DNA of 36,548 nt from Cypionkella sp. (GCA_025458085.1 JALOTC010000007.1:1-36548), one strand, 5' to 3'. Positions 1 through 8,696 are shown, counted from the stretch's first letter. Numbers and translations: made by a program. Notes: generated from the letters alone by a model not told the origin.

Positions 1-290
1 GGCTGGCCCAAATACTGCACCACACCGGTGCAGAGCAGCGGCTCGTCATGGGCCGAAGGGCTGCAATCGGGCATGTCGGGCAGATCCTCCGGCCCGATCA
101 CCGCCACCACACCGGGGGCCGCCCGGACGGGGCCAAGGTCGAGCGAGAGGACATCGCCATGCGCAATGGTCGAAAGGCCAAAGGCCAGATGAAGGGCGTT
201 GGCGGGGAGCGGAATGTCATCGACATAGCGCGCCTGGCCTGTCACATGCAGGGGGGCCGCATCATGCGGCAGGGGTTTGCCCATGGTCAT
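1..290 (-). CDS. xdhB: Xanthine dehydrogenase molybdopterin subunit, N-terminal part
   Basis: The reading frame opens at 290 with ATG, overlapping the xdhA stop by four bases (ATGA), and runs open to the window edge, so about 96 N-terminal residues are visible. The translation begins [13 protein letters not shown] and contains [11 protein letters not shown], the usual opening of the large Mo-cofactor subunit of xanthine dehydrogenase (aldehyde oxidase/XDH a/b hammerhead domain), followed by a segment with [12 protein letters not shown] second in-frame ATG lies two codons in. With XdhA it would oxidise hypoxanthine and xanthine to urate in the cytoplasm. The catalytic residues lie outside the window. 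The family call is firm because of the N-terminal motif and the xdhA neighbour. Confidence 0.9.
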   Translation of the reverse strand, partial: MTMGKPLPHDAAPLHVTGQARYVDDIPLPANALHLAFGLSTIAHGDVLSLDLGPVRAAPGVVAVIGPEDLPDMPDCSPSAHDEPLLCTGVVQYLGQ

Positions 291-1603
291 GGCATGACCT
301 CCAGCACATGGGTCTGTTGTCCCGCAAGGTCATGGACATAGCGCATCAGCATGTTCTGCGCGGCTTGCAGGCGATAGGCGCTGCTGGCGCGCATGTCGGA
401 CAGCGGCGTGAAATCCTCTGCCATGGCGGCCATGGCGGCGCGGATCGCTGGCTCCTCCCACGGCTGCCCAAGAAGGGCGGCCTCGGCCTTGCTTGCGCGT
501 TTCGGGATGCCGGCCATGCCGCCAAAGGCGATGCGGGCGGTGCTGACACGGCCGCCTTCAACCGAGATGTTGAAGGCCCCGCAGACGGCCGAGATATCCT
601 GATCGAAGCGTTTTGAGAGTTTGTAGCAGCGCAAGGCGGGGGCGTGGTCGGGGATCGAGACCGCCTCCACAAGCGCGATCAGCGCAGGTGGGCTGTCACC
701 GATCGGGCTGCCATTGGCGATATTGCCGCCGATAGTCGCGGCATTGCGCACTTGCACGCTGGCATAGCGGCGCAGCAGTTCGGCAAAGGACGGATGCAGA
801 GGCTTCATCGCCTCCCATAGGGTGCTGATCGTGACCATCGCGCCGATGCGAAGCTGACCCTCTCGCCTTTCGATCTGCTGAAGTTCGGCGATGCCGTTCA
901 GGAAGGCCACGGGCGCAAGGTCGCGCAACTGTTTGGTGACCCACAGCCCCACATCGGTGGCCCCGGCGATCAGCGTCGCCTCGGGATGGGCCAGATACCA
1001 TGTGGCAAGGTCATCGACGGAGTGTGGGCGGAAGGCGGAGGAGGGGGGGCTGTCTGCCCCCCCACTGGCTGCGCCAGCCCCCCCCGAGGATATTTCGGAA
1101 CAGATGAAGGCGTGATCGGATTTCATCCAGTCCGGCACGGGGGCTTCTGCCGCAGCCTCTGCCGCGCGCAGGATCGGGGCGTAACCTGTACAGCGGCAGA
1201 GATTGCCGGCGAGTTGGTCGTCATGGTCGCGCTGCCCGTTCAAATGGGCGGTGGCCATGGTCACGATGAAACCGGGCGTGCAAAAGCCGCATTGCGACCC
1301 GTGGTGATCAACCATCGCCTGCTGCACCGGATGCAAGGCCCCATCCGGCCCGGCGATGCCTTCGACCGTGCGCACGGCCTTTCCTGCCAGTTGCGGCAGG
1401 AAAAGGATGCAGGCATTCATCGCGCGGCTGCCCTGTTCATCTGTCACCATCACGGTGCAGGCCCCGCAGTCGCCTTCGTTGCAGCCTTCTTTGGTGCCGG
1501 TCAGGCCGCGCCTGTCGCGCAGCCAATCCAGCAGGGTCCGTGTTGGCGGTTCGCCTTCGACACGGACAGGCGTTCCATTCAGTAGAAACGCGATCCCCGA
1601 CAT
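287..1603 (-). CDS. xdhA: Xanthine dehydrogenase small subunit (2Fe-2S and FAD domains)
   Basis: This 438-residue protein carries the iron-sulfur and FAD domains of bacterial xanthine dehydrogenase and passes electrons from the Mo site of XdhB to NAD+. The plant-type 2Fe-2S cluster ligands are visible as C41, C46 and C49 in CNEGDCGAC, with C65. The second cluster has C105/C108 (CGFC) and C136/C138 (CRC). The FAD domain starts near residue 185 and shows [11 protein letters not shown] and [17 protein letters not shown]. The start chosen at 1603 ([10 protein letters not shown]) begins at the ferredoxin fold; the upstream in-frame extension has no domain content. The linker between the two halves is unusual because it is encoded by a REP-like palindromic repeat (1043-1110), giving a Gly/Ala/Ser-rich stretch. 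R. capsulatus XdhA is about 460 residues, so overall length is normal. It overlaps xdhB by 4 bp. Confidence 0.95.
   Translation of the reverse strand: MSGIAFLLNGTPVRVEGEPPTRTLLDWLRDRRGLTGTKEGCNEGDCGACTVMVTDEQGSRAMNACILFLPQLAGKAVRTVEGIAGPDGALHPVQQAMVDHHGSQCGFCTPGFIVTMATAHLNGQRDHDDQLAGNLCRCTGYAPILRAAEAAAEAPVPDWMKSDHAFICSEISSGGAGAASGGADSPPSSAFRPHSVDDLATWYLAHPEATLIAGATDVGLWVTKQLRDLAPVAFLNGIAELQQIERREGQLRIGAMVTISTLWEAMKPLHPSFAELLRRYASVQVRNAATIGGNIANGSPIGDSPPALIALVEAVSIPDHAPALRCYKLSKRFDQDISAVCGAFNISVEGGRVSTARIAFGGMAGIPKRASKAEAALLGQPWEEPAIRAAMAAMAEDFTPLSDMRASSAYRLQAAQNMLMRYVHDLAGQQTHVLEVMP
1043..1110. repeat. REP-like palindromic repeat inside xdhA
   Basis: Two adjacent perfect stem-loops are visible. 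One is GGGGGGGC (1043-1050), TGTCT, GCCCCCCC (1056-1063). The other is CTGGC (1065-1069), TGC, GCCAG (1073-1077). They are followed by eight C and the tail gaggatatttcggaacagat. From memory, G/C-run hairpins ending in ccccgaggatattt plus a gatgaag-like tail are a dispersed intergenic element in Rhodobacterales; I cannot confirm this here. No second copy was seen in the window. In the xdhA frame it is read through as a Gly/Ala/Ser/Pro-rich linker of about 25 residues between the Fe-S and FAD domains. Confidence 0.6.
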
Positions 1604-1740
1604 TCTGTTCAGTCCGCCGCCTTCTCCCCGTTCGAGGCGTGATGCATGCCCGCCCGATGCGGCGTAAAGCGGCACATGCGCCCCATGGGCGTTTCCCGCC
1701 CGTTTCCCTGTTTGACCATGAAGCCGGGCCAGATGCCACT

Positions 1741-1802
1741 AGGCAAGCGGAAATTCTTCTCATGTTTTTGAAGAAGTCTCAATGCTTGCCTGAAAATCAG
1801 GC
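1741..1802. promoter_or_regulatory. Overlapping dyads in the xdhA-dnaE divergent gap
   Basis: The 238-bp gap between xdhA and dnaE holds a large interrupted dyad. AGGCAAGC (1741-1748) pairs with GCTTGCCT (1784-1791), and within it TTCTTC (1754-1759) pairs with GAAGAA (1770-1775). Overlapping its right end is a tight hairpin, GCCTGA (1788-1793), AAA, TCAGGC (1797-1802). The position suits an operator or leader structure for xdhA or dnaE. There is no T-tract, so a terminator is unlikely. The function is unknown. Confidence 0.35.
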
Positions 1803-1841
1803 GGTCTTTCCGAGGCCCGCGCGCTTCGCTAGGGTCATTCC

Positions 1842-4800
1842 ATGGCAGCACCGCGATTCATTCACCTGAGGGTTCATACTGAGCATTCGCTTCTGGAAGG
1901 GGCAGTGCCGGTCAAGAAACTGGTCAAGCTTGCAGCGGGGGCAGAGATGCCCGCCATTGCCGTGACCGATACGAACAATATGTTCGCCGCGCTGGAGTTC
2001 TCGGTGACGGCCCTTGGCGCGGGCGTCCAGCCGATTGTCGGTTGTCAGGTGAGCCTAGCCTATGATCCCGCCCAGCCCGGCGAGAAGCCGCGGCTGCCTG
2101 CGCCCATCGTTCTGCTGGCGCAGTCGGAAGCGGGTTATATGAACCTGATGAAGCTGAATTCCTGTCTTTATCTTGGCAAGGGGGGACAGCTTATTCAGGT
2201 GACGCTGGAGGAGCTAGAGGCCTTTTCCCAAGGGCTAATCTGCCTGACGGGCGGGGCGGATGGGCCGGTGGGGCGGCTGTTGCAGCAGGGGCAGGATGCC
2301 AAGGCGCGCGCCTTGGTGGAACGTTTGGCGCGTGCCTTTCCGGAACGGCTCTATGTGGAGTTGCAGCGCCATCCGGGCGAAGGCGGTCGCCTGCCCGAGG
2401 CAGAGGCGCAGACGGAACGCGGGTTTGTTGAGATGGCCTATGATCTGGGCCTGCCGCTTGTCGCCACGAATGATGTCTATTTCCCGAAAGCGGAGATGTA
2501 TGAGGCGCATGATGCGCTGATCTGCATTGCCGAAGGGGCCTATGTTGACCAGCAGGCCCCGCGCCGCCGATTGACGCCGCAGCATTATTTCAAATCCGAG
2601 GCAGAGATGTGCGCGCTTTTCGCCGATCTGCCCGAAGCGCTTGAAAACACCGTCGAAATCGCGCGGCGTTGTGCCTTTGCCGCCTTCAAACGCAAGCCTA
2701 TTCTGCCGCGCTTTGCCGAAGATGAGGTGGAGGAATTGCGCCGTCAGGCCTGGGAGGGATTGGAGGCGCGGCTGGCCGTGATCCCCTTGGCCGCGCCCCG
2801 CGCGGAATACGAGGCCCGGCTGACCTTTGAGTTGGAGATCATCGAAAAGATGGGCTTTCCCGGCTATTTCCTGATCGTGGCCGATTTCATCAAATGGGCG
2901 AAATCACAGGGCATTCCGGTCGGGCCGGGGCGGGGGTCGGGTGCGGGTAGCCTTGTGGCTTACGTGCTGACGATCACCGATCTTGACCCCTTGCGCTATG
3001 CGCTGCTGTTCGAACGCTTCCTGAACCCCGAGCGGGTCAGCATGCCCGACTTCGACATCGACTTCTGCATGGACCGCCGGGAAGAGGTGATCCGCTATGT
3101 GCAGGAACGTTATGGGCGCGAAAAGGTGGGGCAGATCATCACCTTCGGCGCGCTGTTGTCGAAGGCTGCCGTGCGCGATGTAGGGCGGGTCTTGCAGCTG
3201 TCCTATGGGCAGGTGGACAGGCTTTCCAAACTGATCCCGGTCGAAGGGGTGAAGCCTGTCAGCATTACCAAGGCTTTGGCGGATGAACCGCGCCTGCGGG
3301 AAGCCGCGAAGGAAGAGGTGGTGGGGCGGCTTTTGACCTATGCCGAACAGATCGAGGGGCTGTACCGCAACGCCTCCACCCATGCCGCTGGCGTGGTGAT
3401 TGGCGACAGGCCCTTGGATGCGCTGGTGCCTTTGTATCAGGACCCGCGGTCCGACATGCCCGCCACGCAATTCAACATGAAATGGGTGGAACAGGCGGGG
3501 CTGGTGAAGTTCGACTTCCTGGGCCTCAAGACCCTGACCGTGATCCAGAATGCCATCGGCCTGATCCTGAAGGGCGGGCGACCGCTGCATCTGGCGCAGG
3601 ATGGGCGGGTGCTCTACACCCCGCCCGCGGGGGCGGAAAACGACATCGGTCACATTCCCCTGGATGACCCTGCGACCTATGAGCTTTACGCCGCCGCCCG
3701 CACGGTTGCGGTGTTTCAGGTGGAAAGCTCGGGCATGATGGATGCGCTCAGGCGCATGAAGCCCACCTGCATCGAGGATATCGTGGCGCTGGTGGCGCTC
3801 TATCGCCCCGGGCCGATGGAGAACATCCCCGTCTATTGCGAGGTGAAGCACGGCCTGCGCCCGCTGGAAAGCATCCATCCCACCATTGACCATATCCTGA
3901 GGGAAACCCAAGGCATCATCGTCTATCAGGAACAGGTTATGCAGATCGCGCAGGTCATGGCGGGCTATAGCCTTGGCGGGGCAGATTTGTTGCGCCGCGC
4001 GATGGGCAAGAAGATCCCCGAGGAGATGGCCAAGGAGCGCCCGAAATTCATCGACGGGGCCAAGGCGACCCATGGGATCGACGCCAAGAAGGCGGGGGAG
4101 GTTTTTGACCTTCTGGAGAAATTCGCGAATTACGGGTTCAACAAATCCCACGCTGCGGCCTATGCGGTGGTCAGCTATCAGACGGCATGGCTAAAGGCGA
4201 ACCACCCGGTTGAATTCATGGCCGGGGTGATGAATTGCGACATCCACCTGACCGACAAGCTGGCTGTCTATAAGCGCGAGCTGGACCGCATGGGGATCGA
4301 GGTCGTGCCGCCTTGCGTGAACCGCAGCCTTGCGACCTTTGACGTGCGCGAGGGCCGCGTGATCTATGCCCTTGGTGCGTTGAAAAATGTGGGTGTGGAG
4401 GCGATGCGTCTGATCGTGGAGGCGCGGGGCGAGAAGCCTTTTGCCACGCTTTTTGATGTGGCCCGCCGGGTCGATCTGAAAAAGGTGGGCAAGCGGCCCT
4501 TGGAAATGCTGGCCCGCGCCGGGGCCTTTGACCTGCTGGAGCCAAACCGCGCCCGCGTGTTCGAGGCGTTGGATGCATTGGTCGCCTATTCGGCGGCGGT
4601 GCATGAGGCGGAGGCGAGCAATCAGGTCAGCCTGTTCGGGGATAGCGGGGCCGATATTCCCGAACCGCGCCTGCCGTGGCGGGATGATTGGCTGCCGATG
4701 GAACGGCTGAGCCATGAGCATCAGGCGATCGGCTTTTACCTGACAGGGCATCCGTTAGATGATTATATGGGGGCCTTGCGGAAAAAGGATGTCCGCACTT

Positions 4801-5324
4801 TGGCGGAACTCACGCAACTTGCGCAGCGCGGGCCGCTGGTGGCCAAGATCGCGGGCTCTGTTTCCGCACGCCAAGAACGCAAAAGCGCCAAGGGCAACCG
4901 CTTTGCCTTTGTTCAGCTTTCGGACCCGACGGGGCTTTATGAGGTTACGGTATTCTCGGATGTGCTGGAGGTTGCGCGCGACCATCTGGAGCCGGGGCGC
5001 AATGTGGTGCTGACGGTGAAGGCGGACCCGGATGGCGAGGGGGTGAAACTTCTGGCCAATGCGGTGGCCCTGATTGATGCCGTGGCCGATGCGGCGGCGG
5101 CCTCTGATCTGAAAATCCACATCAATCGGGCGGAGACTTTGGCCGCGCTTGCGGGCTTGTTGGACAAGGTAGAAGGGCGCAATCGGGCGGATGTGTATGT
5201 CTGCATCGCCTGCGAGGATGGGCAGGAGATCGACCTGAAACTGCCGCGCCCCTATCCGGTGACGCCGCAGATCAAGGGCGCGATCAAGGCGATGCAGGGC
5301 GTGATGATGGTGGAGGAGGTCTGA
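1842..5324 (+). CDS. dnaE: DNA polymerase III subunit alpha
   Basis: This 1160-residue protein is the catalytic subunit of the replicative polymerase, of the DnaE1 class. An N-terminal PHP domain begins at once (HLRVHTEHSLLEGAV) and includes YVELQRHPGEGG and LVATNDVYF. The polymerase core has the motif GPGRGSGAGSLVAY, then PDFDIDF with acidic residues D403 and D405, and the third catalytic Asp at D558 in KFDFLGL. These match E. coli D401/D403/D555 in spacing. A helix-hairpin-helix region follows and then an OB fold (IAGSVSARQERKSAKG) near residues 975-1060. Length is typical. The start at 1842 fits the family N-terminus although the Shine-Dalgarno is weak. It ends 11 bp from the convergent mch; GACGC aggac GCGTC (5322-5336) is a minor dyad there. 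Confidence 0.97.
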   Translation: MAAPRFIHLRVHTEHSLLEGAVPVKKLVKLAAGAEMPAIAVTDTNNMFAALEFSVTALGAGVQPIVGCQVSLAYDPAQPGEKPRLPAPIVLLAQSEAGYMNLMKLNSCLYLGKGGQLIQVTLEELEAFSQGLICLTGGADGPVGRLLQQGQDAKARALVERLARAFPERLYVELQRHPGEGGRLPEAEAQTERGFVEMAYDLGLPLVATNDVYFPKAEMYEAHDALICIAEGAYVDQQAPRRRLTPQHYFKSEAEMCALFADLPEALENTVEIARRCAFAAFKRKPILPRFAEDEVEELRRQAWEGLEARLAVIPLAAPRAEYEARLTFELEIIEKMGFPGYFLIVADFIKWAKSQGIPVGPGRGSGAGSLVAYVLTITDLDPLRYALLFERFLNPERVSMPDFDIDFCMDRREEVIRYVQERYGREKVGQIITFGALLSKAAVRDVGRVLQLSYGQVDRLSKLIPVEGVKPVSITKALADEPRLREAAKEEVVGRLLTYAEQIEGLYRNASTHAAGVVIGDRPLDALVPLYQDPRSDMPATQFNMKWVEQAGLVKFDFLGLKTLTVIQNAIGLILKGGRPLHLAQDGRVLYTPPAGAENDIGHIPLDDPATYELYAAARTVAVFQVESSGMMDALRRMKPTCIEDIVALVALYRPGPMENIPVYCEVKHGLRPLESIHPTIDHILRETQGIIVYQEQVMQIAQVMAGYSLGGADLLRRAMGKKIPEEMAKERPKFIDGAKATHGIDAKKAGEVFDLLEKFANYGFNKSHAAAYAVVSYQTAWLKANHPVEFMAGVMNCDIHLTDKLAVYKRELDRMGIEVVPPCVNRSLATFDVREGRVIYALGALKNVGVEAMRLIVEARGEKPFATLFDVARRVDLKKVGKRPLEMLARAGAFDLLEPNRARVFEALDALVAYSAAVHEAEASNQVSLFGDSGADIPEPRLPWRDDWLPMERLSHEHQAIGFYLTGHPLDDYMGALRKKDVRTLAELTQLAQRGPLVAKIAGSVSARQERKSAKGNRFAFVQLSDPTGLYEVTVFSDVLEVARDHLEPGRNVVLTVKADPDGEGVKLLANAVALIDAVADAAAASDLKIHINRAETLAALAGLLDKVEGRNRADVYVCIACEDGQEIDLKLPRPYPVTPQIKGAIKAMQGVMMVEEV

Positions 5325-5335
5325 CGCAGGACGCG

Positions 5336-6361
5336 TCAAACCGGCATCAAAGCCCAATAGTCGAGGTCGAGCAGCACTTCTGGCAGATACTTCCCATCCG
5401 CACCCCGCAAGGCCCTCGCCGCGCCGCGTGTGGCCACAAGGCGCAGGCGAATGGCCCCCACGCCGGGGCTGCTCGTTTCCGCTTTGTCCAGCACCTCGGA
5501 CCAAGCGCGGATCGTATCCCCCGCGAAACAGGGGTTGGCATGGGCGCCCGCGTTCAGCGCGACGATCATTTGGGCATTGGCCAAGCCGTTGAAAGACAAC
5601 GCGCGCGCCATGCTGATGATGTGGCCGCCATAGATCAGCCTTTTGCCATCCTCGCGCGCGGTGGAGTCGAAATGCACCTTGGCCGTGTTCTGCCACAGGC
5701 GCGTGGCCATCATATGCTCTGACTCTTCGATGGTGACACCATCGACATGGTCGATCACTTCCCCCACCGCATAATCGCCCCAACGATGCGGCTCGCCCGC
5801 GAGCGTGAAGTCGTACCGGGTGAAATCGAGCCTGCGCGGCAGAACAAGCGCCTCTGGCACCACCACGGGGGCAAGTTGCGGCACCACGGCATCTGGTGCA
5901 GGGGCGTCTGGGTTCCCTTTGCGCACCATGACCCAGCGGACATATTCCAGCACCGGCTCGTCATCCTGATTGAAGCCGCGGGTGCGGACATAGACGACAC
6001 CGGATTTGCCGTTGGAATTTTCCTTCAGCCCGATCACCGTGCTTTCGGCGCGCAGCGTATCGCCGGGGTAAACGGGTTGCAGCCAGCGCCCTTCGGCATA
6101 ACCAAGATTGGCCACGGCATTGAGGCTGATGTCGGGCACTGTCTTACCAAAGACAAGGTGGAAGGCCGCCAGATCATCGATCGGCGCGCGGTCAAGGCCA
6201 GAGGCGCGGGCGAAAAGGTCCGAGGAGTAAAGCGCATGCCGCGCCGGATAGAGCGCGTGGTAGAGCGCGCGTTCCCCGCCCGAAACGGTGCGCGGCACCG
6301 CATGGAGGATGGTTTCGCCAAGGCGATAATCCTCAAAGAAACGGCCGGGGTTCGTCTTCAT
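5336..6361 (-). CDS. mch: Mesaconyl-CoA hydratase (beta-methylmalyl-CoA dehydratase)
   Basis: This 341-residue protein has two MaoC-like hot-dog halves. The N-terminal half has FFEDYRLGETILH, and the C-terminal half has RWGDYAVGEVIDHVDG and an FAGDTIRAWSEV segment. It closely resembles the Rhodobacter sphaeroides enzyme that interconverts mesaconyl-C1-CoA and (2R,3S)-beta-methylmalyl-CoA in the ethylmalonyl-CoA pathway of acetate assimilation. The ATG at 6361 is preferred because AAGGAG lies about six bases upstream; a GTG one codon earlier is also possible. It is the last gene of the operon mcl2, nnrU-like, DUF1737, mch, 19 bp after the DUF1737 stop. The neighbouring mcl2 acts in the same pathway, which supports the assignment. 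Confidence 0.93.
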   Translation of the reverse strand: MKTNPGRFFEDYRLGETILHAVPRTVSGGERALYHALYPARHALYSSDLFARASGLDRAPIDDLAAFHLVFGKTVPDISLNAVANLGYAEGRWLQPVYPGDTLRAESTVIGLKENSNGKSGVVYVRTRGFNQDDEPVLEYVRWVMVRKGNPDAPAPDAVVPQLAPVVVPEALVLPRRLDFTRYDFTLAGEPHRWGDYAVGEVIDHVDGVTIEESEHMMATRLWQNTAKVHFDSTAREDGKRLIYGGHIISMARALSFNGLANAQMIVALNAGAHANPCFAGDTIRAWSEVLDKAETSSPGVGAIRLRLVATRGAARALRGADGKYLPEVLLDLDYWALMPV

Positions 6362-6380
6362 CACAGGCTCCTTTGGGCGG

Positions 6381-6584
6381 TTACAACTCGCCCAGTTTTA
6401 ATTCCGGCGCGTAGTCGCCCGGGACTTCCTTTACCACCGCCTGCCCGCAGCGCATGACACCGCGGGCGGCGTCAAAGGCATAGGTCGGGTCGCCATGCAG
6501 CGCCCAGCCCTTGTTCAAGGCGGCAGTGACCTTGTGGCAAAAGGCCGAAGTGTCGTCATCCGACAGGAAACGATAAAGTTTCAT
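6381..6584 (-). CDS. DUF1737 small protein
   Basis: This 67-residue protein begins MKLYRFLSDDDTSAFCHKV and continues with LNKGWALHGDPTYAFD, the pattern of DUF1737, a small domain of unknown function built around a Tyr/Phe-rich strand and a helix. It has no signal peptide or membrane segment. It starts 4 bp after the nnrU-like stop and ends 19 bp before mch, so it is probably co-transcribed with two ethylmalonyl-CoA pathway genes. Its role is unknown; a stabilising or regulatory partner of an operon enzyme is conceivable but unsupported. Confidence 0.8.
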   Translation of the reverse strand: MKLYRFLSDDDTSAFCHKVTAALNKGWALHGDPTYAFDAARGVMRCGQAVVKEVPGDYAPELKLGEL

Positions 6585-6588
6585 GGCC

Positions 6589-7140
6589 TTACCCCCAAGG
6601 CTGCACGCCCAGCCAGTTGTGGATCAGCATGACCACCACCGTCACGACAAGGGTGATGACCACGGCCACGACCTCTTTCGACGCGGGGCGGGGTTCGGGT
6701 GGGGTCCAGATGGGTTGGGCCCGGTTGATCACGATCACCTCGACCACGGCCCAAGCGAGCAAGCCGCCAAAGAGGATCAGGCTGGGCGCATCGCCATTCA
6801 CGAGCAAATGCGCGACTGCCCAGGTCTTGAAGCCGGTCAGTTGCGGATGCCGGACCTTGCGGGCGAGCCATGTCTTGGCCCCATCGGCGGCGTAAAAGTA
6901 GATGGCGAGGATCATCAGAAGGTTGTTGATACCCACCAGCGCGGGGTTACGGTCCCACCACGGATACGCCACGGCCCGGGCGGCACCATAGCCGAAATAC
7001 ATCAGCGCGACGCTGACGATCAGGGCAAGCGTCACGGCCAGGCGGCCCCCATTGCCCATACGGGCGCGGGCATCTGGTGCCACGCGTTTGAACAAATGCG
7101 CGGCCCACCAAAGCGCCACACCAAGGATCAAAAAGGTCAT
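6589..7140 (-). CDS. NnrU family integral membrane protein
   Basis: This 183-residue polytopic membrane protein has about five hydrophobic segments: residues 1-15, about 32-55, about 67-85, about 119-135 and about 155-175. The features LLMILAIYFYAADGAKTW, RHPQLTGFKTWAVAHLL and NGDAPSLILFGGLLAW match the NnrU family, first named from a denitrification locus but widespread and of unclear function, sometimes compared with isoprenylcysteine methyltransferase-like proteins. The start has GGAGGA seven bases upstream. It sits 36 bp after mcl2 and 4 bp before the DUF1737 gene in the same operon. No direct link to the ethylmalonyl-CoA pathway is visible beyond co-location. Confidence 0.85.
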   Translation of the reverse strand: MTFLILGVALWWAAHLFKRVAPDARARMGNGGRLAVTLALIVSVALMYFGYGAARAVAYPWWDRNPALVGINNLLMILAIYFYAADGAKTWLARKVRHPQLTGFKTWAVAHLLVNGDAPSLILFGGLLAWAVVEVIVINRAQPIWTPPEPRPASKEVVAVVITLVVTVVVMLIHNWLGVQPWG

Positions 7141-7176
7141 CGGAACATCCTCCGGCTGTTTGCCGGCACCATGGCC

Positions 7177-8031
7177 TTATTCCGCCATGGCTGCAATCGC
7201 CTCGGCCTTGGCCAGAAGTGACCGGGCTGTGGCGACATGCAGGTTTTCGACGATCTTGCCATCAACCACGGCCACAGCTTCGCCGCGTGCAATCGCTTCG
7301 TCATAGGCCACGATCTGGCGGCGGGCGAGGGTGACATCCGCCTCGCTGGGGGCAAAGGCTGCATTGGCGATGTCGAGCTGTGCCGGATGGATCAGCGTCT
7401 TGCCGTCAAAGCCCATGTCGCGGCCCTGTTCACATTCGGCGCGCAGGCCCTCGTCATCCTTGAAGGCGTTAAAGACGCCATCCACGATAATGCGCCCATG
7501 CGCGCGGGCGGCTAGGAGGCAGAGGCCAAGCCCAGCCTGCATCGGCAGGCGGTCGGCGCGGAAACGGCTGCCGAGTTCCTTGGCGAGGTCATTGGTGCCC
7601 ATGACCATGCCGTGCAGCGCCGGGTGGGCCGCGATTTCGCCTGCGTTCAACATGCCAAGCGCGGTTTCCATCATGGCCCACAGCGGTTTGCCGGGGGCGA
7701 GGTTGGCCACAGCCTCAAGATCACTGGCGCGGCTGACCTTGGGGATCAGAAACGCATCCGCGCCGGGGTGGTTGGCAAAGGCCAAGGCATCTTCGCGCCC
7801 CCATACCGTATCCAGCCCATTGATCCGCACGATCCGCGCGCGGTTGCCGTAATCGGCGCGCAGGGCTTCGGCGAGGATTTCACGCGCGCGGGGCTTTTCA
7901 TCGGGGGCCACCGCATCTTCCAGATCGAAGATGATAGCATCGGCAGGAAGATCACGCGCCTTTTCCAGCGCCCGTTCCTTGGAGCCGGGGATGTAGAGCA
8001 CCGAGCGATAGGGGCGGTTTGGCAGGGACAT
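7177..8031 (-). CDS. mcl2: (3S)-malyl-CoA thioesterase
   Basis: This 284-residue protein belongs to the HpcH/HpaI (CitE-like) aldolase family, with FDLEDAVAPDEK near residues 35-46, LWAMMETALGMLNA and GMVMGTNDLAKELG. The opening RPYRSVLYIPGSKERALEKA and the later AECEQGRDMGFDGKTLIHPA match R. sphaeroides Mcl2, which hydrolyses (3S)-malyl-CoA to malate and CoA after Mcl1 condenses acetyl-CoA with glyoxylate. Mcl1 is longer and begins differently, so Mcl2 is preferred. The start at 8031 has AAGGA nine bases upstream, and that site overlaps the palindrome at 8041-8053. It is the first gene of an operon with mch, which serves the same pathway. Confidence 0.92.
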   Translation of the reverse strand: MSLPNRPYRSVLYIPGSKERALEKARDLPADAIIFDLEDAVAPDEKPRAREILAEALRADYGNRARIVRINGLDTVWGREDALAFANHPGADAFLIPKVSRASDLEAVANLAPGKPLWAMMETALGMLNAGEIAAHPALHGMVMGTNDLAKELGSRFRADRLPMQAGLGLCLLAARAHGRIIVDGVFNAFKDDEGLRAECEQGRDMGFDGKTLIHPAQLDIANAAFAPSEADVTLARRQIVAYDEAIARGEAVAVVDGKIVENLHVATARSLLAKAEAIAAMAE

Positions 8032-8040
8032 GATTCGATC

Positions 8041-8053
8041 CTTTGTAACAAAG
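8041..8053. promoter_or_regulatory. Palindrome overlapping the mcl2 ribosome-binding region
   Basis: CTTTGT-A-ACAAAG is a perfect 13-bp palindrome ending nine bases before the mcl2 start codon, and its edge supplies part of the Shine-Dalgarno (AAAGGA on the minus strand). A second dyad, TTTTGC (8096-8101), nine bases, GCAAAA (8111-8116), lies farther upstream. Either could be an operator for control of acetate assimilation. They are candidate sites only, and the binding protein is unknown. Confidence 0.35.
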
Positions 8054-8245
8054 TTGCGCCAGAAGCACGCATTGCGCCACAAATGGCAAGGGTGATTTTG
8101 CCGCGGCGCAGCAAAAACGCTACCCCCAATTCCTTGCGCGCGCCTTGCGTTAACCCTTTGTGGAGCGATCAGGCGCAGCCTCGCTCGGGGAAAGGCGGCT
8201 GGGGCGGGTGAACACAGGGGCCGGATCGGCCCAGAAAGGTAGAAC

Positions 8246-8551
8246 ATGGCGATGATCCGTGCGTTCCCCCTCGCGGTGCTGACCGCGACTCTTGCCCCGC
8301 TGGCGGCCATGGCCCAGAATTGCGGCCCGCGGGATGCGGTGCTGGCGACCCTGTCAGGGCAATATGGTGAAGTGCGCCAAGGTATTGGGCTGGCTGGTCC
8401 GAGTGGCGTGGTGGAAATCTTTGCCTCTGCCGCAACGGGGACATGGACCATCACCCTGACGCGGCCTGATGGGCTGACCTGTCTTATTGCCTCGGGCGAT
8501 CATTATCAGGCTGAAAACGCCACCGTGCCCGTACCCGGAAATCCGGCCTAG
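8246..8551 (+). CDS. Small secreted protein of unknown function
   Basis: This 101-residue protein begins with a clear Sec signal peptide (MAMIRAFPLAVLTATLAPLAAMA, cleavage after AMA). The mature part is about 78 residues with two cysteines, one near its N-terminus (NCGPRD) and one in GLTCLIASG, which could form a disulfide in the periplasm. A second ATG lies two codons downstream of the chosen start. AGAAAGG lies about seven bases upstream. I do not recognise a named domain. It is divergent from mcl2 and convergent with puuD, so it probably forms its own transcription unit. The 145 bp after it show no clear hairpin. Confidence 0.75.
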   Translation: MAMIRAFPLAVLTATLAPLAAMAQNCGPRDAVLATLSGQYGEVRQGIGLAGPSGVVEIFASAATGTWTITLTRPDGLTCLIASGDHYQAENATVPVPGNPA

Positions 8552-8696
8552 AGCGATTTTCTGGCAAGGGGTGCGGGTGGTGAACAGCTTCTCCCGTCGA
8601 CGATGTGGTTTCGCCTGAGTTCAAGACGGGCGTGTTGTGATGGTGTTCAGGGCAGTCACCTCTCTGGGGATGCGTGCGACGAAAGACACGGCCCGA

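Noticed and set aside
2904-4151. Long open frame (415 codons) on the minus strand within dnaE
   Set aside because: It lies wholly antisense to a well-conserved polymerase core. The translation is His/Arg/Gln-rich without domain features, as expected for codon-position GC bias.
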